Source of the DNA: Microcystis aeruginosa W13-11
GTDB taxonomy: Bacteria > Cyanobacteriota > Cyanobacteriia > Cyanobacteriales > Microcystaceae
Assembly (NCBI GenBank): GCA_009995705.1
Contig: JAADBR010000106.1
Coordinates: forward strand, 1 to 15,461
Reading direction: 5' to 3'
Length of the DNA: 15,461 bases
A program made the position numbers and the translations under genes. This document shows positions 6,829 through 14,610 of this stretch, in pieces. Below the pieces are notes generated by a model, which saw only the letters and a list, made by a program, of their open reading frames with translations, was not told the DNA's origin and did no database searches. The stretch's first letter is position 1; each line of letters starts with the position of its first letter.

Positions 6829-7887
6829 TTAATTAGGGACAGTAAATTGCATAAACTTGGCGGGTACTGCACAATGATTTCCAGACTCCCCACTATCGCC
6901 ATCAATCAAAATATAGGCTGTTCCATCAACGATCGCTAATCCTTCTGATGACTGGGGTAATTCTCGAAGTATTTCAGGTTTAAGGATCGTATTCGGTTTG
7001 ACATCCTCAGCCGATAGTTTCCAAAAAACGAAATTATCTTGACCATCTTTCGGCCCGCCAGCAATTCCCCAAATCTGGTTATTATCAAAAGTAATTTCTC
7101 TAATTCCCCGTCCCCCTAAATCTAGAAGTGTTGCACCATCGAATTGATAGTTATCCAGATTAGCCATTGATAGTAAAACTGCATAATTATTAGCGTCTAA
7201 TGTGACAATGGGAGAACGTAAACCTATCCAAATCTTGAATTTTTCAAGAGATAAAGGATCAGGAATCGCCACTGCTCCTTCAGCATTAAAAGCATTAGCT
7301 TGTTCACACTGATTTTTGTCTCCTAATGATTGATCAGCTTGGGTTTCCGCCTCATCAATAGCACGACTCACGGCACTGATAATCTTGTTAGAATTCACAT
7401 CTAGAGCTTGGAAGAGAACTTGAGAATTGATTGGAGGACTTTGGATCAGTTTGCCAATAATTTTTAATTGATTCCCCGACAATTGAGCCTGTACAAACCG
7501 TTGTCTATTTGCTTTGATCTCACATTTATTGTTACGACTGTGAGAACCGAAGATAAGCACTCTATTATTATCTAATTTTGCGATCGCTTCAATATCATTT
7601 ATATTTTTCTCTAAGGCTAACTGACTTTGACGAGTTGAGTCTAATTGGCTAGAACTCACAGGATAGAGAAATAGAATGTCTTTTTGTTCATTATCTGCTA
7701 CTAAAAGGCGATTGCCTCCTGATTCTGAAAAGGTTACTTGAACGACCGCAGAGGGTTCACAGACGGGATATTTTCCGAGTAGATTCTCCGCCTTAATTTC
7801 GGCGATTGGGAAAATAAAGCTGAGAAAAAGAGTCAAACTGAGTCCTAATAATAGTTGGAAAAGGTGATGAACGGTATAGGTTTTCAT
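6829..7887 (-). CDS. Exported DUF3616-like protein
   Basis: A 352-aa protein with a signal peptide (hydrophobic core LFQLLLGLSLTLFLSFIFP, about 9-27, likely cleavage after AEIKA at 33), so it should act in the periplasm or outside. The mature part looks like a beta-propeller with recurring phrases: NDIEAIAKLDNNRVLIFGSH, FNAEGAVAIPD, IWIGLRSP, GIREITFDNNQIWGIAGG and SSEGLAIVDGTAYILIDGD. These fit DUF3616, whose function is unknown. AGGAG lies about 10 bases before the ATG. The gene starts 37 bases after the DUF6636-like gene and probably shares its mRNA. As an exported product in a run of wall- and lipid-attacking enzymes it could be a protective partner, but nothing in the sequence proves this. 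Confidence 0.8.
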   Translation of the reverse strand: MKTYTVHHLFQLLLGLSLTLFLSFIFPIAEIKAENLLGKYPVCEPSAVVQVTFSESGGNRLLVADNEQKDILFLYPVSSSQLDSTRQSQLALEKNINDIEAIAKLDNNRVLIFGSHSRNNKCEIKANRQRFVQAQLSGNQLKIIGKLIQSPPINSQVLFQALDVNSNKIISAVSRAIDEAETQADQSLGDKNQCEQANAFNAEGAVAIPDPLSLEKFKIWIGLRSPIVTLDANNYAVLLSMANLDNYQFDGATLLDLGGRGIREITFDNNQIWGIAGGPKDGQDNFVFWKLSAEDVKPNTILKPEILRELPQSSEGLAIVDGTAYILIDGDSGESGNHCAVPAKFMQFTVPN

Positions 7888-7924
7888 AATTTATTGTCTC
7901 CTGGGAGATGGTGAATTTTTGATT

Positions 7925-8371
7925 TCAAAAAGCCTTCCACTGCTGACGACTGAGAAAGAAACCATGTCCCCCCAGATTACTACACATTAATCCCGTTCTT
8001 TGTGAGATACATTTAAAGCCTAAATGTTGCCAAGTTTTTCCATAAGAAAGGATGTTGTTAGTACCGGTAATGGTATCACTTATACAAAGAACTTCTGGTT
8101 TACCTTGTTGAGGGAGCAGAAAACCAGCCCCCCAATCAAATTGACAATAATTAGGATAAGGTTGAGGGGGTAGAGGATTTAACATACTTTGAATCTCGCA
8201 CCGTAGCATATTATTATCTTTCCCAATTAGAGCGCAATAAATGTTACCACTTGGCATCACAAAGCTAGGGGGATTTTGAGCGTTAAGTTCACTGGATAGC
8301 ACGGTTATGACACAGGCGCTCAAAGATAAACAGACAGGGATGCTAACTTGATTTGTTAGAGTTTCAATCAT
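7925..8371 (-). CDS. Exported DUF6636-like cysteine-rich protein
   Basis: A 148-aa protein from ATG 8371. An in-frame TTG at 8410 gives 161 aa, but that extension overlaps the CHAP relic. After a hydrophobic N-terminus (VSIPVCLSLSACVITVLSS) the mature part begins near NPPSFVMPSGNIYC. The ordered pattern PSGNIYC, MLRCEI, YCQFDWGAGF, VLCISDT, FKCIS and GLMCSNLGGHGFFLSR gives six cysteines, probably three disulfides, and matches DUF6636 from memory. LSAC could be a lipobox, but a positively charged n-region is lacking from the ATG start, so simple export and lipidation are both open. No good Shine-Dalgarno sequence precedes either start. The role is unknown. It sits directly behind the cell-wall hydrolase genes and in front of the DUF3616-like gene. 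Confidence 0.78.
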   Translation of the reverse strand: MIETLTNQVSIPVCLSLSACVITVLSSELNAQNPPSFVMPSGNIYCALIGKDNNMLRCEIQSMLNPLPPQPYPNYCQFDWGAGFLLPQQGKPEVLCISDTITGTNNILSYGKTWQHLGFKCISQRTGLMCSNLGGHGFFLSRQQWKAF

Positions 8372-8384
8372 GTTACTAATGTTG

Positions 8385-8546
8385 TTAGGAGTTGAGCAAT
8401 ACCTGATCAAGTTCAGAATCTAGTTTGCTAGTTTGATAAGGTGGACGACCATAACCCATAATCGTGCTTTCCTGATGGTTTACTCGTTTAACCTGATTAT
8501 CAACATTCCCTCGAATCGCAACAATTGAACCATCAGAATCTAGCAA
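8385..8546 (-). pseudogene. Relic of a second CHAP-domain gene
   Basis: Starting 4 bases after the stop of the intact CHAP gene, a 53-codon frame reads LDSDGSIVAIRGNV and later IMGYGRPPYQTSKLDSE. It parallels residues 110-151 of the intact protein (NSDGSIVAIEGNTS and ILGYGRPPYHGV). It is the C-terminal edge of a CHAP domain without the catalytic Cys and His, ending in TAA at 8385-8387. It is most simply the remains of a tandem duplicate, diverged between the two conserved blocks. Confidence 0.75.
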
Positions 8547-8550
8547 TCAC

Positions 8551-9273
8551 TTAGTTGGTTGTGATGGGGGCTTCCCATGCTGCATCCCACGAGATCGGTC
8601 CAATAATGCCATCAACTGTTAGACCTTTTTGTTTTTGGAATTGTTTTAGGACATTCTCATCTCGTTCCTTGAAGACACCATCAGCCTCAAGATTCCAACC
8701 TCGGTGAATCATTTGTCGTTGCCACTGCAAGACATTATCTCCTCGCATATAAGGGCTAGTTAGAGCAATGAAACGTTCCCAAACTGGATGTTCCTCTTGA
8801 GCAGGGGGGACTACACCATGATAAGGAGGACGACCATAACCTAAAATCCCTTTTTTCTGAGTTTTACGGCAAACTTCGCCACCGTTAGAGTCACCAAAAC
8901 CATCAGAGGTATTCCCTTCAATAGCAACAATTGAACCGTCAGAATTAACTTTTTCAACTATACCGACATGATCGGATACACCATCACCTCCCCAATCATA
9001 AAAAACAATATCACCCACTTGAGGGTCTGTATGCCACCATCCTTTATTTCTAAACCATTTCACTCCATAAGGACAATAAGCAAACCCTTTAGGTGTAGTA
9101 ATAGGTAAAGGTAAGCCCGCATTGTAAAAGCAATAGGAAACAAACATGGCACACCAAGGCTGATAATCCATACCATACCAAATACCAAATTTATTATGGT
9201 TAGAATTTTTTGGGTTTTCTTTGTAGCCAATTTCCCGGGCTGCAATTTGAAGAACTTGTTGTGCGGTAGTCAT
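8551..9273 (-). CDS. CHAP-domain peptidoglycan hydrolase with C-terminal peptidoglycan-binding domain
   Basis: A 240-aa protein. Residues 1-150 form a CHAP (cysteine, histidine-dependent amidohydrolase/peptidase) domain, with catalytic C41 in PWCAMFVSYCF, H102 in SDHVGIVEKV and the polar third residue in AIEGN (119-121). VGDIVFYDW (87-95) is also typical. Residues about 165-235 form a peptidoglycan-binding type 1 repeat ending DGIIGPISWDAAW. Such enzymes cut the peptide stems or cross-bridges of murein. There is no signal peptide, so delivery needs lysis, a holin or a contractile/secretion apparatus. GAGG is placed 9 bases before the ATG. It lies downstream of the GH25 muramidase on the same strand, so the pair would attack both glycan and peptide bonds. 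A relic of a second copy follows. Confidence 0.9.
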   Translation of the reverse strand: MTTAQQVLQIAAREIGYKENPKNSNHNKFGIWYGMDYQPWCAMFVSYCFYNAGLPLPITTPKGFAYCPYGVKWFRNKGWWHTDPQVGDIVFYDWGGDGVSDHVGIVEKVNSDGSIVAIEGNTSDGFGDSNGGEVCRKTQKKGILGYGRPPYHGVVPPAQEEHPVWERFIALTSPYMRGDNVLQWQRQMIHRGWNLEADGVFKERDENVLKQFQKQKGLTVDGIIGPISWDAAWEAPITTN

Positions 9274-9319
9274 AGTGATATTCCTCGATAAAGTAAAGGT
9301 AAATTGGCAGTTTTCTAGG

Positions 9320-9535
9320 TTAAGATGGGCTAAAACAAGCGTTTAATCTGGCCATTCCCCCCCAATTGTTGAAATGTTTTTCGGCTTCGCTGTTAATCTC
9401 AGAGAGCAATCGCGGCTTACCGTTGCCCGAGCCTGGAAAAACGACATACATAACACCGCTACTCACACCACACACCTGATGCTTTTCATTGAATAAAAAG
9501 TCAAACAATGACCGTATTATTGGGAATAAAAGCAA
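9320..9535 (-). CDS. Possible small ORF between GH25 and CHAP genes
   Basis: A 71-codon open frame. The first ~11 codons overlap the end of the GH25 gene, so a real start, if any, is later: a GTG near codon 21 or the ATG at 9454 (codon 28, MYVVFPGSGNGKPRLLSE). The distal part (HFNNWGGMARLNACF) does not look like random sequence, but I recognise no family. It could be a small independent protein or the debris of another gene lost from this cluster. It occupies most of the 227-base gap between the two hydrolase genes. Confidence 0.3.
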   Translation of the reverse strand: MLLFPIIRSLFDFLFNEKHQVCGVSSGVMYVVFPGSGNGKPRLLSEINSEAEKHFNNWGGMARLNACFSPS

Positions 9536-10439
9536 TTAAATCACTTAAAGACCCATTGAAGCGGTTGACATCTTCTCTTGACTCTAAAATTCCGGGGATT
9601 TCAGCGCGATCGCTATATTGCCAAAATGTCCAACGATCCCATTCATGAGGAATTAAGGGTTGCGGATTGGGGGTATAATTAGCGACCCACAAAGGATAAC
9701 CAGAAAAATCTCTGACTCCTCTCATCCAACCATTCCAAAAGCCGTAACTGGTATAAATAATCGCTTTACGATTAATTTCCGATTCGATGACATCAATCCA
9801 CGTTTTAACCCGTTGGACTCGCTCAGGTTTGCTCAAAGAATTCCATTGTTGCTCCACTGAGGCAGGGTAATGTTCCAAATCAATAACGGGTGGCAAATCA
9901 TTTACCCCGATGGGATCAACACTATTAACGTAATCCAGAAAGTGTTTAGCTTGTGCTTTGGCATCGATTGTCGGTCGGAAAAAATGATAAGCTCCTCGAA
10001 TTATACCAACGCCCTCCATTTGTCGCCAATTACGGGGAAAAGTTGCGGCTTTCCACGTTTCTCCTTCCGTTGCTTTGGCAAAGGCAAAGGTATAACCGGC
10101 TTGTTTCACTCGAATCCAGTCAACTGTTCCATCGAAATCCGACACATCCAGCCCTTGTTGAAAGCCCGGTTTTTCTATAATTAATTCAAGACCAACACTA
10201 TTAACGGTGTTACCATTTTGATCTAAGCCAATTATCTGAATCTGTCTTCGTCCTACACCTGTAAATGCAGGATAAGTGAGCGTCCACTCTCCTGATTCCA
10301 CATTAACACTACCTAAGTGCCACTGTTCGGCAAAAATCTCAACTCGAACAGTTTCATTGTCTGCTTTTCCTTTGAAGGTAACAGGCGTGCCGCGTGAAAA
10401 AGCATCTCCATTTTTTGGACTGGTGACTTGTAAACTCAT
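9501..10439 (-). CDS. GH25 muramidase with N-terminal Ig-like domain
   Basis: A 312-aa protein from ATG 10439. A TTG at 10454 would add five residues, but it lies over the GGAGG Shine-Dalgarno that precedes the ATG by 8 bases, so the ATG is chosen. Residues about 1-90 form a bacterial Ig-like beta domain (TSPKNGDAF, VTFKGKADNETVRVEIFA). Residues about 95-300 form a glycosyl hydrolase family 25 lysozyme, with GLDVSDFDGTVDW (96-108), FAFAKATEG, RGAYHFFRP (148-156) and the catalytic PPVIDLE (D187, E189). FWQYSD lies near the C-terminus. It cleaves the MurNAc-GlcNAc beta-1,4 bond of murein. No signal peptide is visible. It is followed by the CHAP hydrolase and preceded by the DUF2235 hydrolase on the same strand. 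Confidence 0.92.
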   Translation of the reverse strand: MSLQVTSPKNGDAFSRGTPVTFKGKADNETVRVEIFAEQWHLGSVNVESGEWTLTYPAFTGVGRRQIQIIGLDQNGNTVNSVGLELIIEKPGFQQGLDVSDFDGTVDWIRVKQAGYTFAFAKATEGETWKAATFPRNWRQMEGVGIIRGAYHFFRPTIDAKAQAKHFLDYVNSVDPIGVNDLPPVIDLEHYPASVEQQWNSLSKPERVQRVKTWIDVIESEINRKAIIYTSYGFWNGWMRGVRDFSGYPLWVANYTPNPQPLIPHEWDRWTFWQYSDRAEIPGILESREDVNRFNGSLSDLIAFIPNNTVIV

Positions 10440-10564
10440 ACGTTTTGCCTCCAAGTGATAAAAGTCAAGAGTTAGTCATAGAATAATTCTTCTAAGTTGA
10501 ACAACAATTAGTTGCTGCAAAAAAGCAATTAAGCAAATCATTCTCTTGAGAACAATTTCTCGTT

Positions 10565-10603
10565 TTATAGCTGGCTGAATTTCTTGACTTGTGAGACTTT
10601 CAT
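10565..10603 (-). CDS. Possible 12-aa leader peptide with strong ribosome site
   Basis: Upstream of the GH25 gene a perfect AGGAGG (10611-10616) lies 7 bases before an ATG that opens only 12 codons (MKVSQVKKFSQL) before TAA. The ribosome site is as good as any in this cluster. It may be a leader peptide affecting the downstream gene, or the surviving 5' end of a deleted gene. In the next frame an ATG shortly downstream encodes a hydrophobic 21-mer (MICLIAFLQQLIVVQLRR and so on), equally unproven. Confidence 0.25.
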   Translation of the reverse strand: MKVSQVKKFSQL

Positions 10604-10682
10604 GGCAAATCCTCCTAATTAGTTCAGATTATGGGTTTTTATGTAAGTAAAGTGAAAGCGACACTTTTGAGGGAGAGAAGTG

Positions 10683-11792
10683 CTAAACAGAGACTATTTC
10701 TTTCTTTCTCAAAGCACCAAGCTCTTGCTCAAGCATCATTTGAATTTCGGGAATAGCGGGTTTATAAAGGGGATTAAGATTCAGGTCTGTCCAGCGATTT
10801 TTAACACTTTCATGCAAATTGCTAACATCCCCTTCAAACTGACGAGGTGCTGTTCCCGCTACATTAAATGGACATTTTGACGTATTATCAAAACGCGCAC
10901 TAGAATTGGGATGAACTTCCTGTTGAATATAACTTTGATCTAAGGTCAAACCCAAGGCTTCGACTTGTTCCATCATCCACAATAAAGCTCCATCAGATAG
11001 GCTGGACTCTTCCTGAGAACCTCCACCAACACAACCATGACCCCCCGGAAACCAAACCTGAACCACTTGTTCTTTTTGTTGTCTGATCTTGGTAGAATGG
11101 GGATGCATTAGTGTTACATCAAAGACCTTACGAATTTCATCAACAGCAACTGCATGAAACGCCTTTTCAATTGTAGGATTGATGGTCGAATCATAAAAGC
11201 GATAACGTTCGTTGAACTTTTCATCTAAGTGCAGAGAATGAACTATATCAGGGATACCTAAAGAAGCAACCGTATCCCAACAGCATAAGGCTTTAATGGG
11301 AACTCGTCGTCCATATTGATTACGGAAATCAATGGCATTTTTACCGTTAGGTGCGTTATTTGGGTCTTGTTTTTCTCGGTAAATTTCGTAGGCTTTGGGG
11401 ATTTGTCGGATAAATTCTCGATACAACAAACCACAATTATAAACTAACCCAGCTAAACAGCGTACAGTGTAAGCTCCCCGACTAAAACCAAAGAGATAAA
11501 TTTCATCTTCAGGTTGATAGTTTAAGCACAGAAAACGATAGGCATCCTCAATCTTATGATCAATGCCAATGCCTAAAGCACCTCCAGCAATTTTAATTAA
11601 AGTATCAGTCACCTCGGCATTAGTTTGTTTTGTCCCAATCCCTTCGTCATAATAAATGATTTGACGGATGGGGTTGCCCTTACTATCATCAAGTGGCGTG
11701 ATAACTTGCACCATTTTGACAACATTGGTAGGATAAGCTTGTCCTAAATCTTGCCAAGTTCCATCACAACAAACAATAAGACGGCTTTTCAT
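10683..11792 (-). CDS. DUF2235 alpha/beta hydrolase, Tle1-like phospholipase candidate
   Basis: A 369-aa soluble protein of the DUF2235 family, whose best-studied members are the type VI secretion lipase effectors Tle1. The N-terminal LIVCCDGTWQD (5-15) is the family opener. The nucleophile elbow is GFSRGAYT (S104). The acidic residue lies in CCWDTVASLG (D173), and AFHAVAVDEIR (211-221) is the family's helix motif. The catalytic histidine is in FPGGHGCVGGG (H252), where the family usually shows H-x-D-V-G-G-G, so the aspartate is a cysteine here. No signal peptide or transmembrane helix is seen. AGGAGG lies 9 bases before the ATG. It leads the minus-strand run that continues with GH25 and CHAP wall hydrolases, suggesting a joint role in attacking cell envelopes. 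Substrate and delivery are unknown. Confidence 0.9.
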   Translation of the reverse strand: MKSRLIVCCDGTWQDLGQAYPTNVVKMVQVITPLDDSKGNPIRQIIYYDEGIGTKQTNAEVTDTLIKIAGGALGIGIDHKIEDAYRFLCLNYQPEDEIYLFGFSRGAYTVRCLAGLVYNCGLLYREFIRQIPKAYEIYREKQDPNNAPNGKNAIDFRNQYGRRVPIKALCCWDTVASLGIPDIVHSLHLDEKFNERYRFYDSTINPTIEKAFHAVAVDEIRKVFDVTLMHPHSTKIRQQKEQVVQVWFPGGHGCVGGGSQEESSLSDGALLWMMEQVEALGLTLDQSYIQQEVHPNSSARFDNTSKCPFNVAGTAPRQFEGDVSNLHESVKNRWTDLNLNPLYKPAIPEIQMMLEQELGALRKKEIVSV

Positions 11793-12312
11793 AGCGATAA
11801 ACCTCCTAGGTTTCTTAAAACTCGCCAGTTTATGGAATATTTGAGGATTCTAGTCAATCATGGCTCAAAATTATCGAGATTTTCCTTGAGGTAAAATTCC
11901 CGCAAGACTCAACCGAGACAAGGGACGTTGTAACCCTGTTCGGAAGTGAAATAGATGAGTTAGATAGCCAGCCTGACTAGGTAAAATTAGGTGCAGTACT
12001 TATACTCACTACTCTAGATCATCTATCGGAATTTACTGCCCTAAAAACTGCAAATTAATATATTTCTTTAGGTTTCTATATATAAGTTTACAGAATATTG
12101 TTGAGCTATTTATTACTAAAAAAAGTTGAGTTTGATTGCAAACCATCTTAACACCTAAGCTCGCCAATCTGAACTTTAGCCGATTCTCGATCGCAATTTT
12201 AGTCCACCCTAGCACTTCGCTCTTTTCCCACAAGGATTTTTACCGAGAAAAATGATCTGTCTGCCTGAGAACAGGCTATAGTGATCATCAAACCCTCAGT
12301 GAAAAACTTCCC
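11793..12312. other. 520-base divergent intergenic region
   Basis: It separates the DUF2235 gene (minus) from the membrane-protein gene (plus), so it should hold both promoters. I find no tRNA, no known small RNA and no convincing coding frame. A 66-codon minus-strand frame (12033-12233) has no ribosome site or family resemblance. The ribosome site of the DUF2235 gene lies in a short inverted repeat, AAACCT (11799-11804) and AGGTTT (11808-11813). The right end holds a structured element at 12253-12287. Confidence 0.6.
12253..12287 (+). promoter_or_regulatory. Two-tier hairpin upstream of the membrane-protein gene
   Basis: An inner stem GCCTG (12263-12267) with CAGGC (12272-12276) closes an AGAA loop. 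An outer stem TGATC (12253-12257) with GATCA (12283-12287) is separated by small internal loops. It ends 25 bases before the GTG start at 12313. There is no T-run, so a terminator is unlikely. A leader structure or protein site is possible, but chance is not excluded. Confidence 0.3.
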
Positions 12313-13029
12313 GTGTCTTCAGTATTCCGCCTTCCTCCCTATTTTTCTCCCGCTCTGCAGCGTCGAGTCATGAGAACTCTTGCGGCAAAAAAAACCCGTC
12401 AATTCTTGACATGGGCGGCAGCTTGTGCTAGTTTTTTAATCCTCTGGGCGTGGAATTGGCAGCTAGTTTTGGCCACTTTCACTGGGGTGGGGGCGATGAT
12501 TGGAGCTTACCATCTCCAGGGTCAAAACTGGCCATCGCTGTGGCTGTGGGGGCGTGCTTTTTTCAGCGCCGATAGCGGTAAGTTAACCGTAGCGGTAGTC
12601 TGTGGCGGTTTAGGCAGTTTAGCCACCTATCTCGCTGTGGCAATTTGGGCCTATGCTGAAAATCGCTGGTTAGCCCTGGCCTCAATTTTGCAAGGATTTG
12701 GCACGGTTTTGACTTTAATCCTGCTAGGATGGCATTTTCTCGACCATCGCGGTCAAAATGAGTCAAAAAACTTCGATCGCTGGTTAGAAAAATTAACAGT
12801 CAATGATCCCTTAATGCGCTTAATGGCCGTCCGACGTTTAAGTGAAATGGAACTTTCCCCCAGTCGTCGAGAACAATGCCAAGAATACTTCCGTTATCTT
12901 CTCTCGCGAGAAACCGATACGCAAGTGCGATCGGCTTTACTTGATAATTTTTCCGGCAAGGAAGCAATCAAACCGCAACCTTTACAAATACCCCTACAGG
13001 TGAAAAAATCCCTCTTGAAATATGATTAA
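12313..13029 (+). CDS. Cyanobacterial membrane protein with helical-repeat (armadillo/HEAT-like) tail
   Basis: A 238-aa protein. Two hydrophobic hairpins lie in the first half: FLTWAAACASFLILWAWNW followed by LVLATFTGVGAMIGAYHL (about 32-68), and TVAVVCGGLGSLATYLAVAIW followed by ALASILQGFGTVLTLILLGW (about 92-144). The soluble C-terminal ~85 residues look like paired helices (DPLMRLMAVRRLSEMEL, EQCQEYFRYLLSRETDTQ, VRSALLDNFSG), as in armadillo/HEAT-type repeats. It resembles a conserved cyanobacterial protein of unknown function often labelled armadillo-type fold. The start taken is GTG 12313. An ATG at 12370 (MRTLAAKK) is an alternative that keeps all membrane segments. It converges with cysK across 70 bases with no obvious terminator. 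Confidence 0.85.
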   Translation: MSSVFRLPPYFSPALQRRVMRTLAAKKTRQFLTWAAACASFLILWAWNWQLVLATFTGVGAMIGAYHLQGQNWPSLWLWGRAFFSADSGKLTVAVVCGGLGSLATYLAVAIWAYAENRWLALASILQGFGTVLTLILLGWHFLDHRGQNESKNFDRWLEKLTVNDPLMRLMAVRRLSEMELSPSRREQCQEYFRYLLSRETDTQVRSALLDNFSGKEAIKPQPLQIPLQVKKSLLKYD

Positions 13030-13099
13030 AAAGCTCTCTGCTATTAGCAATCAGCCCTCAACTAAAGCCGACTGCTAGACGCTGAAGACGATATTTTTT

Positions 13100-14059
13100 T
13101 CACACCAAAGTTAACTCGCGCTCCTCGATATTTTGGAACATCAGCGTACTCAGATAACGTTCTCCAAAACTAGGCTGAATCACCACAATTAATTTACCCT
13201 CATTTTCCGGTCGTTGGGCCAGTTGAATCCCAGCGCAAAGATTGGCACCGGAAGAAATCCCCGAAAGTAAACCCTCTTCTTTTGCCAAACGACGACCAAA
13301 TTGAAAAGCTTCCTCATCACTGACGGTAATTACCTCATTAATCAGATCTGTGCGTAAAACTTCCGGAATAAAACCCGCACCGATACCCTGAATTTTATGG
13401 GGACCGGGATTACCCCCAGAAATTACTGGACTATTGAAAGGTTCCACCGCGACTACTTGAAAACTAGGTTTACGCGATTTAATCACTTCAGCGACTCCCG
13501 TAATCGTGCCGCCAGTACCCACGCCCGCAACAATAAAATCTACCTGTCCCTCCGTATCTTGCCAAATTTCCTCAGCAGTGGTGAGACGGTGAATTTCCGG
13601 GTTAGAAGGGTTGCGAAATTGTTGCAACATATAAGCGCCGGGGATACTATCGACAATTTGCTGCGCGCGTAAAATTGCCCCTTTCATGCCTCGGGAACCG
13701 GGGGTGAGTTCTAGGGTAGCACCGTAGGCTTTTAACATCGCCCGGCGCTCTAAACTCATCGTTTCCGGCATAGTTAAAATCAAGCGATAACCCTTAGCTG
13801 CCGCAGTCATCGCGAGGGCAATTCCCGTATTGCCGGAAGTGGGTTCCACTAAAACCGTGGTTTCTGGATTGATTAAACCCGCTTTTTCGGCACTATTAAT
13901 CATGTGGGTGCCAATGCGGTCTTTGACGGAAGCAGCGGGATTCATCCCTTCTAATTTCATCACAATTCGGCCGAGACAGCCCTCCGATTGGGGAATCCGA
14001 TTCAATTGTACTAAAGGAGTGCGGCCAACCAATTCGGTGACATCGTGAGCGATACGCAT
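13100..14059 (-). CDS. cysK: Cysteine synthase (O-acetylserine sulfhydrylase)
   Basis: A 319-aa fold-type II PLP enzyme that makes L-cysteine from O-acetylserine and sulfide in the cytoplasm. [11 protein letters not shown] (12-22) opens the protein. The PLP lysine is K46 in [11 protein letters not shown]. The substrate loop is [11 protein letters not shown] (72-82), the phosphate-binding loop is [11 protein letters not shown] near residue 180, and GISSGANL lies near residue 270. Length and motifs are those of CysK/CysM and complete. Cyanobacteria often carry several paralogues, so the A or B type cannot be told here. It stands alone, convergent with the membrane-protein gene, and no CysB-like regulator is nearby. 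Confidence 0.95.
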   Translation of the reverse strand: MRIAHDVTELVGRTPLVQLNRIPQSEGCLGRIVMKLEGMNPAASVKDRIGTHMINSAEKAGLINPETTVLVEPTSGNTGIALAMTAAAKGYRLILTMPETMSLERRAMLKAYGATLELTPGSRGMKGAILRAQQIVDSIPGAYMLQQFRNPSNPEIHRLTTAEEIWQDTEGQVDFIVAGVGTGGTITGVAEVIKSRKPSFQVVAVEPFNSPVISGGNPGPHKIQGIGAGFIPEVLRTDLINEVITVSDEEAFQFGRRLAKEEGLLSGISSGANLCAGIQLAQRPENEGKLIVVIQPSFGERYLSTLMFQNIEERELTLV

Positions 14060-14237
14060 GATATTTTCTCTGTCTAGGTGATTCGTGTGCTTAGTTATAG
14101 CGGTAAGCTCTCAGCTTTAGCGTTTGAGAATTTCCTCACTAGCCAAGGAGGCGCTACATAGCTCACTTATAGCAAAGGCCAGCCCTAGATCGGCAAAATT
14201 TCCATTTTCCTTTGTTTCTTTAATCAGTCCGCCTAGC

Positions 14238-14270
14238 TTGAGAGGATGTCCTATAAAATCTAGATATGAT
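14238..14270 (+). promoter_or_regulatory. Possible promoter for the antitoxin-like gene
   Basis: TTGAGA (14238-14243) is followed after 17 bases by TAGATA (14261-14266), overlapping TATGAT (14265-14270). This could be a sigma-70-type promoter ending about 42 bases before the GTG at 14312. AT-rich sequence makes chance matches likely. Confidence 0.3.
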
Positions 14271-14311
14271 AGGAATGGGATTTTTCTAACAAACTGAAGG
14301 TTTTCCCACTG

Positions 14312-14506
14312 GTGAAAGAGGTTAATCCGTCTTATTTAACCCCTGAAGAACAAGCTTTATCCCTAGAGCAACGTCTGGCTTTTCTCAAGTTACCATTGAT
14401 TGAGTGCAGGCGTATCCTTGAAGAGCAGGCTGAGTCTATGCTTGACCACTATCAGCAGGATTGTGAATGGCAGCAGTTAATGTCAGGTGATATCATTGGC
14501 TACTAA
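14312..14506 (+). CDS. Small antitoxin-like protein without an adjacent toxin
   Basis: A 64-aa helical, acidic protein from GTG 14312, with GAAGG 11 bases upstream. The sequence EQRLAFLKLPLIECRRILEEQ followed by AESMLDHYQQDCEW and GDIIGY resembles, from memory, the short cyanobacterial proteins that precede PemK/MazF-type or PIN toxins. There the phrase is usually LPLEERRRIL, ending in W-x-x-L-x-x-GDIIDY. In those modules the toxin start overlaps or follows the antitoxin stop at once. Here no toxin-like frame follows for more than 600 bases, so the gene looks like an orphan antitoxin or the remnant of a module. The function is inferred from resemblance only. Confidence 0.7.
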   Translation: MKEVNPSYLTPEEQALSLEQRLAFLKLPLIECRRILEEQAESMLDHYQQDCEWQQLMSGDIIGY

Positions 14507-14610
14507 CTTTTATACTTCTGAAAAGTAGGTTACTTTACTATGGCTAACTCACTAAAATATGCTGAGATACTATCCAAATTTTTGAAAAAAAAGCGATAAT
14601 TCAACCTCGC

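Noticed and set aside
12033..12233. Minus-strand 66-codon frame in the intergenic region
   Set aside because: It has no ribosome site, no family resemblance, and lies in AT-rich divergent promoter DNA.
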